From: CAVHIG01 sp963636105
GTDB lineage: Bacteria > Bacillota > Clostridia > Peptostreptococcales > Anaerovoracaceae
DNA length: 57,054 nt
Direction of reading: 5' to 3'
Assembly (NCBI GenBank): GCA_963636105.1
Contig: CAVHIG010000003.1
Coordinates: forward strand, 1-57,054
A program made the translations under genes and the position numbers. Of the stretch, positions 43,295-52,200 are shown one piece after another. The notes beneath the pieces are model-generated. The model searched no databases, was not told the origin of the DNA, and saw only the letters and a list, made by a program, of their open reading frames with translations. The stretch's first letter is position 1. Each line of letters begins with the position of its first letter.

Positions 43295-46200
43295 ATGAAA
43301 AGACGGGGCTTATGCATTTTACTTAGCTTTTTGCTGATGCTTCAGCTTCTGCCAAGTACGGTTTTGGCGACGGGGGGGGGTACGTCAGGCAACGCTGATA
43401 TGACTAAAGCAGCGCTTGCTACGGAGAGCGGAACCTCAGATGGGGCAGGGCTTGCTGCCGAGGGAAGCGGTACAGATGGAACCGGCACAGAGGGGACTAC
43501 TACGGAAGGGACCTCAAGTGGAACCGGCACGGATGGGACTACGGGCGATGAGAGCACAGTAAATTACACCGTGAGCGGTGTGATTTATAGCCAAAAGGAG
43601 CCGGTCACAGATAAAACGGAAGCCGTGTACATTGATCCCGAGACATCGCAATGGGTATCATCGGGCATCACGGCTTCATTTGAACTTCTGGATGAAAATG
43701 GTAAATCTGTAGATACAGCGGCGGCATTCCCGGATAAAACGGTGGAGTGGCGCTATATGTGGTGCTACAGTACTACCCCGCCTGAAGAACTCTCACTCGG
43801 TAATATGCTTCCGATATCCATGGGTCCATCATCGTGGAAAAATGCGAGCAGCCAGTATACCGTTGATGAGTTTTGTACAGAATTGGGATTGGCACTTGAA
43901 AATCCGGAGCCGATAGCATATGACGCAAGATCTGTTGTAGATTATGAATATGAAGAAGCTGACTTGCCGGAACTGTTCTATTTCGCATGCATGGCTTTTC
44001 TCGTCGATACAAATGACTCATACGCACCCAATGATTGGACGGTTCTTGCCACAGGCTTCAACACCGGTCCTTGTGTAAAAGTGACCTTTACACCACAGAC
44101 CCCTGTCACCGGAATCAGCGCTGAGCTGATGTACACGCCAAGTGACAGCCGTGTCGGTGAGAGTGCTGTGGGGAAGAGCTTTGCCTATGAGCTTGGTGGG
44201 AACGATACTCATACGAGCATTTATGTGAGCGGAGCGGACAGCAACGGAAAATATCTCCAGTACGGATATGGAGAGGTGGCTTTCCTCTGGTTCTACGGGA
44301 ATGATAGCATTGAGGCCGGAAAAACAGCCGATCTCACCAAAATGACGCCGGTAGGTATGAAGCCGGCTGACTGGCAGACATATCTGCAAACAAAGAGCAT
44401 AGAGGACTACATCAGCAGTACAACGCTGCACGCATGGGATATCAGCTATATAGCCAATCTGCCTATAAAAAGCGTGGCGGAGATTACAGGCGGCGCCCCG
44501 GATGCCATGACGGGTAATGATTCGGCATTTACATGCTGTGTGGTTTGGAAATACGATGAAAATGTCTACACTGCCATCACCCCGGGCAGTGTGCGCGTGG
44601 ATTTTCAGTCAAAGGCCGTGACGGTCAATAACGCACAGATTTATAACCGCGGAATCGCTTTGACGGAAAACAAGGGAATGAGCTGGAATATGACCGCAGC
44701 GCTTGATAACTACGAGGGTACTTCGACATATCAATGGTACAAAGCCGCGGCCGATACGGTGAACCCGGCAGTTGATACTGCCATCGAGGGAGCGACGGAG
44801 GCCACTTATGCGGCACCTCTTCCTGATGAGCCGGGCGCATACTACTATTATTGCGCCGTGACATATACAGACGACTTCGGGCGAGAGGTGACACTTTATA
44901 GCAAGGTAGTCAAGGGCGAGCGCTACGGCGGGCCGGAGCTTGAGATTTCTATCTATGGAGGCCGCTTAGACCTTAGCAGCAGGCTCATGGGTACGCAGGG
45001 CATCACATCAAATTATTATCCGCGTTACTATGCCATGAAGTATACAGACCCTGTCACAAAAACGGCGTATCCGGTCTATGAGGATGGCTACAATATTGCA
45101 TATCAGTCTGTGGGCAGCCCTATCACAATTTCGGGATATTACGACATCTATGGCAGTGTGGACAAGGCACCATATGATAAAACCACGTTGGAATGGTATG
45201 TAAGCTCTGACAGAAAATGGCAAAACGGCACGAAAATCGGAGAAGAGACGCGAACAGACCTGCTTGAGATTCGTGACGAAGCAAATAAGAAATACGTTCG
45301 AAACAACGATGCGGCGATAGAAAACAATAGGAAATACAGAAATCAGGTAGCCAATCTGCATATAGACCTCCCTGCAAGCTGCGCGACAGCGGTGGGGACA
45401 AGCTATATCACACTGGTGACCAAGACCTACGGCGTAGATTGCGATTATCCGCAGACCGTAGTGAAGACGATAAAGCTTGTCACATTAGCGAGCAATGAGG
45501 ATCTGTATATCCTCGATGCAAATAATGCTATCGTAAAGTACATCGGCTATGAGGATATACTGAACATCCCTGCCGAGAAGAACGGGACAGCCATCACGGA
45601 AATCAAATACCTCGGCGGTGAGGCCAGGGGCACAAGCTTCCGCGACGGCTTTGCAAGCAAGATAATCATTCCGGAGGGTATCACTACCATAGATGAGGCA
45701 GCCTTCCGCGGCTTGCACGGCATCCGTGAGGTACAGCTTCCAGGCAGCATCCGCAGCATCGGAGAGAGTGCCTTTACAAACACCGGCATTGAGACGGTCA
45801 ATCTGCCTGAGGGACTGCAGAGCATCGGAAGCGGGGCGTTTTCAGATACTCCGCTTGCGGGCACGCTGACGCTGCCGAAAACACTTACAAAGATTGATTC
45901 AAGTGCCTTTAGTGGAACTGCCATCGAAAAGCTAGTATTCAATGCGGACACCTTCCCGATACTGGGCACGGGCGTATTCAGCTATTGCATGAGCCTTGGA
46001 AGAGTGGAGCTGCCGGCGAATGCCAGCGCCACTTTCAACCATGAATCGGATTCTACTACATACTATGCTCTATTCGAGTGGTGCAAGGCGCTTCGCAGCA
46101 TAGCAAACGAGAAAAGCATTGCGAATACTACAGATCGGGAATATGCGATCCGAAGCAATTTCAAGAATACAATCATAATGGATCAGCTTTTGGACGCTGA

Positions 46201-49200
46201 TGTGGATGATGCCAGCTTCCGCTATACCTACAACTCGGAAAGCGATAGCTATGAAATCGTTAGCGTTTTGAATATACCGGAGGATGGGGTCCTTAGCTTC
46301 CCGGCTACATACAATGGCAAGGCGGTAACGGCGATAGGTACGGGCTACGGTCTGTTCACGACTACCGTCGCTATCGGGCGCGTCATTGATCCACTGGCGG
46401 TAAAGAGCATCGTAATTCCGGATTCTGTAAAGACAATCGGCGCGAATGCTTTCGCTGGATGCAAGAATCTCAGCGGTGCGATTGATATGAAGAATGTCAA
46501 TTTTATCGGCTATGCGGCATTTCAAAATTGTGAAAAGATTACAGCGATAAAGCTCTTGGATAACTGCCGTATCAGCGACATGGCCTTTGCGTATTGCCAC
46601 TCGCTTGCCAGTGTAACAGGCAGCTGGAAGCCGGGCTTTACCGATGCGCAATATCCTGAAACGCCGACCACACAGGAATATGCTACAGTAAGCGCGTACT
46701 GTAATCCTTTCTTCTATACGCAGGCCTATGAGAGCTTCTGGGATGAGGTCACATATACATTGCAGACCGACAAGGATGGTAAGCATACATATAGCGAGCC
46801 GGGCAAGTCAGGCGATCAGTACTGGGTGCAGGATGGCTTTGTAGCCTGGAAGTATCGCTATGCGGACAGCACGGCCTATGGCGGATATAAAGTAGTTGAC
46901 AACGCGTATACAATCATATATTACCTGAAAAAGTCGCTGCCGGAGGATGAGACGATTCGCGTACCTGCTGCGGTGCAAGGTAAGCCGATCCGTTCGGTCA
47001 GTGCAAGCTTTGATGTTGCAGGGGAGGAGACATATAATATTGTCTTTTCCGAGGGTATAAAAGAGCTCAATAGCTGCTCTATGACATACGCAAAGTCCGT
47101 CACGCTGCCTACGACGCTTACTGCGATCTACGGCTCTATCTTTAAAAACAATACAGCTTTGAAGGAGATTGTATTCCCTGCCGCGCTTGCGACCTTGTCA
47201 GGTACGATCTTTGATAATTGCAGCGGTCTTGAAAGCATCACATTTACGACAGACAGCGAAGGAAAGAGCAAGCTTACAGAAATTGGCGATTATGCCTTCA
47301 AGAATATCCGTTTTGGCGGCACTCTGACGCTGCCGGAGGGCATTACAGCCATCGGTGAGGAGGCCTTCTATGGCGCAGGCATAAAGGAACTAAAGCTGCC
47401 ATCCACGCTGAAAACGATAGGCGCGGATGCGTTCAAAAATAACTACTCGAATCAGGCGCTTGTATTGCCGGAGGGACTGGAAAGTATCGGAGACAGAGCC
47501 TTTTATGAGAGCGGCTTTGTTACGGTCAGCTTCCCTTCCACATTGCAAGCCATAGGGTCGGAGGTTTTTCGCTATGCTGATATCACAGAGGTCGACCTCA
47601 CAAATACAAAGCTCACGGCAATTCCGGCGAATACGTTTTACAGATGCTATAAATTGACAAAGGTTCGCCTTGGTGAGAGTATTACAGAAATCGGCAGCTA
47701 CGCTTTCGCGAATCTTGCAGACAGCTATGGCGACGTTGCTTCTTACGGCCTGCAGGAGCTTACATTCGGCAGCAAGCTGAAAACGATTGGAAACGGAGCC
47801 TTTTATGAAGCCCGCATTCTTAGCGGAGACACAGACACCGGATTGACTATAAGCTTGCCGGATAGCGTGGAAAGCATCGGAGAAAGCGCTTTCGCAACTT
47901 TAAACAAAGAGGGAGGCTTTGATCTTGCGGAGGGCAGGCTGCCTGCCTCGCTTAGCTCACTTGGAAGGAAGGCGTTTGCATTCTCAGGGCTTACAAAGGT
48001 AGTGATACCGGAAGGCCTGACAGTAATTCCTGAAGGCACATTCAGCTTTTGTGATAGGCTGCAGACGGTCGTTTTGCACGATAATATCACGGAAATCGGA
48101 GAAGAAGCCTTCCATAACACCCATAGGAAAACTGATGAAGGCAAGCTTGCAGAGGGCGAGATAGTTCCGAATCTTATCTATGCTGATCACGATACGGAAG
48201 CAGTGCCGGGCAAGGTCGTTTTGCCAAAGGCCTTGAAAACGCTCGGGAGAAGAGCGCTTAGCGCATTCATTCCAAAGGATGTCACCATCGGGGATAAGGT
48301 GGAGAGCATAAGCCCTCAGGCCTTCTATAGCTATGCAAAATGGCCTGATGATATAAAACTTACATTGAGCTTTGCGTCCAAGGCAAGCGACATACCGGAG
48401 ATAAAAGACACGCTGGAATACACGGATGGCCTTAGCGAAATCCATATCTGGTGCTGGCCGGAGACCCCGGTATATACCTGGGCCGAGGACATGCAGACAA
48501 AAAATACGAATGAAAATCTGACCATCACCATCCACGAGTACGGTGAAAATCTCATGCTGTCTGTCAAGCTGAAGGATCAAAACGGAAATATCCTCAATGA
48601 TACAGCCTTGCTTGACGGCGCTATCCAATGGGAAAATACGGAGACAGACGTTGCAATGAGTGGCGAGGGCTGGAATCTTGACGGCGTGTCACGCGAGGGC
48701 AAGTATATGGCTACGGTGAAGTTCTCGGATGAGGCATATCAGAAGTACGATCTGCCCGCAAAGCGTAGCATGAGCTTCTTCTTTGATCCGTCCTCAGAGG
48801 ACTTCAGTAGGGTGGCCTCATATACGCTCAAGGAGCGCACGGAGATTACGCTGGCAGGCACGATCTACAATTGGGCGTATTACAAGGACAAGGATCCGTC
48901 CGTCCTGCTCACCGTTCGTGAATCGAATAGAGAACAGACCTACACACTGACACCGGACGAAAACGGAGATTTTGAGCAGACCATCAAGCGCTATCCGGCG
49001 GTACTGAGCCTGACAGCCGATAAATGCAAGACAACTACAGTGAAAGACGTACAGTTTTATCACATTGGCGAGGATGGGAAAGCCGACCTCGGTACATTGA
49101 TGCTGCAGGACCTTGACGTTCGTATGTTTTATGACTATGAAGCTGTGCCTCTTGATCAGACTGGTACATTGACACTGACGAAAAAAGCAAATCCGGACGT

Positions 49201-52200
49201 AAGCTGCACAGTAACAGTACTGGGATACAATCGCAGTCTTTGGATCCCGTTTGATATGCAAGGAAAGCTCTTTGTCGGCGATCAGGTAGAGCTGACTGCC
49301 ACTCCAACGCAGGGTAGCGCCTATGCGCTGACACCGTATACCTTTACAATCGGTGCTCTGGATGAAGAAGAAAATAGCAAGCTTACGGGGCTTAAGGTGA
49401 CTGAGCGACCGGGCGTGAAGCTAAACAGTCCAAATGCGGTGGTATTTCTCTTTGACCAAAGCGGTGCCTTCGTTGCGAAGCTGTACAATGGCAGTAAAGC
49501 TTATCTGTCCGCGGGAAGCTATACGGCGGTGCTTACATCGCAAAAGACCGTGAGAAGCACTGCGGTATTCACCTATTTCAGTAACTTCAATGGTACTTTG
49601 GAGCAGCTGCAAAAGGACATCAAAGAATGGAATCACAAGGTATTCAGCGTAAACGTCGAAGAGACGGGTTTTACGGAAATTTCCGAAGCTGTTCCGGAGT
49701 TTGGGGAGAACCAAATCGAGCTCAAGGCGGAGCTTGCCTCCGGATTGACAGACAAAAACGGCTATGTTCCGCTTTATCTGACCTACAGCATACCGGAGGA
49801 GGAGCTTGTAGAGACAGAGGGCGTTTCGTATCCGTTCAAAATAGTTGAGGACGGCAGAAATGAGCACCACTTTGTGCAGATTGATGGTGAATATGCCTTT
49901 ATCGACCGCGAGGAGGGTCTTACATCTATTGAAGTCACCTCCGGCGGAGGACACGCAGATCCGGAGCTTGCGCTCACCACAAAGGCGGCATCGGGAACGA
50001 TCACTGTCTATGTGAAAACGCTGGGGCAGCAGCTAAAGGTTTATTACGGCGATACGCTATATGCCACGGTCTCCGCACCATCGTATAGCTTCACTCTGAA
50101 CAAACCAAACGCCGTTTCCGCTTCAGAAAGCGGCACACTGGGATTGACGGCGCTTTACAACAGATTTTGCGAGGCCAATGTCTACGTGGATGGCGAGCTG
50201 CAATCTACTACGCGGCTGACAAGCTACGGACAGGGACGCAATAAGCTGCCTTATACGCTTACGAATATTTCCGCAAACAACAGCACCGAGCACAGCATCT
50301 ATGTGGAGGTGGTGGACAGCCGCAGAGAAATCATCTGGAGCTCGGACACATATACTGTCACCCACAGCAATGCGGCTGTAGCGCAGCCAAACACGCTGAA
50401 GATCCGCCTCATCAATGAAAATGCGGGTGCGGACGGCGTGGTAGTGGATCAGACGCAGCTCTACAACTTCAAGACGGGCGATTATCCGCGCCTCAAGACG
50501 GTTATTCCGTATTGGAATTATAATCCGGACGGCACTATGGCAAAGAAGGTGACATATGAGTTTAGCCTGAGCATGGAAAACGCGACTGAGGATATGCCTG
50601 TGAGCCTGACTCTCTTCTGCAATGAGGCGGAGCTTACAAAGCGCAATGTCCTGCTTGAGTGGAATGCTGATACGCGGACCTTCGACGGCTCCATAGTATT
50701 TCCTGAAAACAGCATCACAGCAAATGACCTGCCTTACGGCTTCTCTGTAAACTACAATGCCGTAGTGACGGAGCCGGCCAAGACGCAGTCCCTGGAGGAG
50801 GCGCTGGAGGAGCGCAAGGGGGTAAAGGAAGATGTGGATGCCGATATGGCAGAGGCTAAGGATCTTTATCAGCGGATAGATGTCGAAAATCTAAGTATGT
50901 TCCTGAACAGTGTAGAGGGAGAGGATGCGTTTACAGAGCAAGAAAAGCAGGATATAATCGACTATGTACTCGCTTGGAATGAGCTCTGTGATGTCTACGA
51001 TGAGGGAAGCGCTGCGGTTTTGGAAGCATTCAAGGATGCGGATGAAAATAACAAGAAGCTTGTAGAGGCATTGTCTGGTGAGACGGCTTCGCTTGATAAT
51101 GCAATTGCTGCTCTGAACGATATGGGTGTAAGCGTCCAGAAGGATGAGAACTTGACTTCCGCCGACGTGGAGGGCTTTGCGACCTTCGAAATGGATGGGA
51201 GTACTGTTTATTACGATGCTCAGTCCGGCAATATAATCGACTTGGAGAACAAGCTTATTTATTCCTTTGGAGCATCATCTGCGTCCGAGGCAAGCCTCAT
51301 GCTGGCTGATTCAGAATCCGGCAGCTCCGGAGACGGCAAGTCCGAGCTGGCAGAAGCACTTTCGGATGCAAAGAAGTACTACGATTATACTACTGCGAGC
51401 ATCGGTTTGCTCAGTAACAGCTATGAGCTTGCTCTTGGAATAACGCAAAACAAACTTACACAGCTGCAGGCAAGTTTTGATGGGGCTTACGAAAAGCTTG
51501 TAAAGGCTGAAAGTGCTCTTGATCGTTATAATGCGACATATACGAAGTATGTGCAGAAATTGCCTACGGCCACGGAAAATGTCAACATCAAGGATTTGAT
51601 GCAAACGAACTACCAGATAAATAGGGCAAGGAGAGATGCGAGAGTTGTATCCAATGAAATCTCGCTGCTCAAGCCACAGTTAAACGACCTGACTTTACAG
51701 ATAGAAAATCTCAAAGCAGCTTTAATGAGTGACGAGGCTTTTGGCACTACGGTTGAAGTCGTAGGTGCAAAGCTTGCGCCTAAAACAGCTCTCGCAAAAT
51801 TCAGTCACTCGCTGCAGAATCTTGCGGAGAAAAAGGCTGTAAAATATTGCGGCTATGTAGGGACGATAGTAAGCACCGGAATGACTATTTTTGATACAGT
51901 ATCACTTATAATGGATTTTTCGGATGAGCTTGACAGAATTGACTCACATCGTCAAACAGTTGAGCAATGGGATAATATCATGCAGCAGGCCATTGACGCC
52001 GGATGCATAAAAGGTGACAGTGAGGAGGCTTGGGCAAAATATGCAAAGGTGAGAGATGAAATTTATCACGTGCTTGCTACAAGAGTAAACTACGCGACCG
52101 GTTATTTCGCCGGTGCAGCCGTAACCTCTCTGGGGCAGATCGCTACTGCTTTGGCGGCACTTACAGGAGTGGGAATTCCTGCGGCACTTTATGTCGACCT

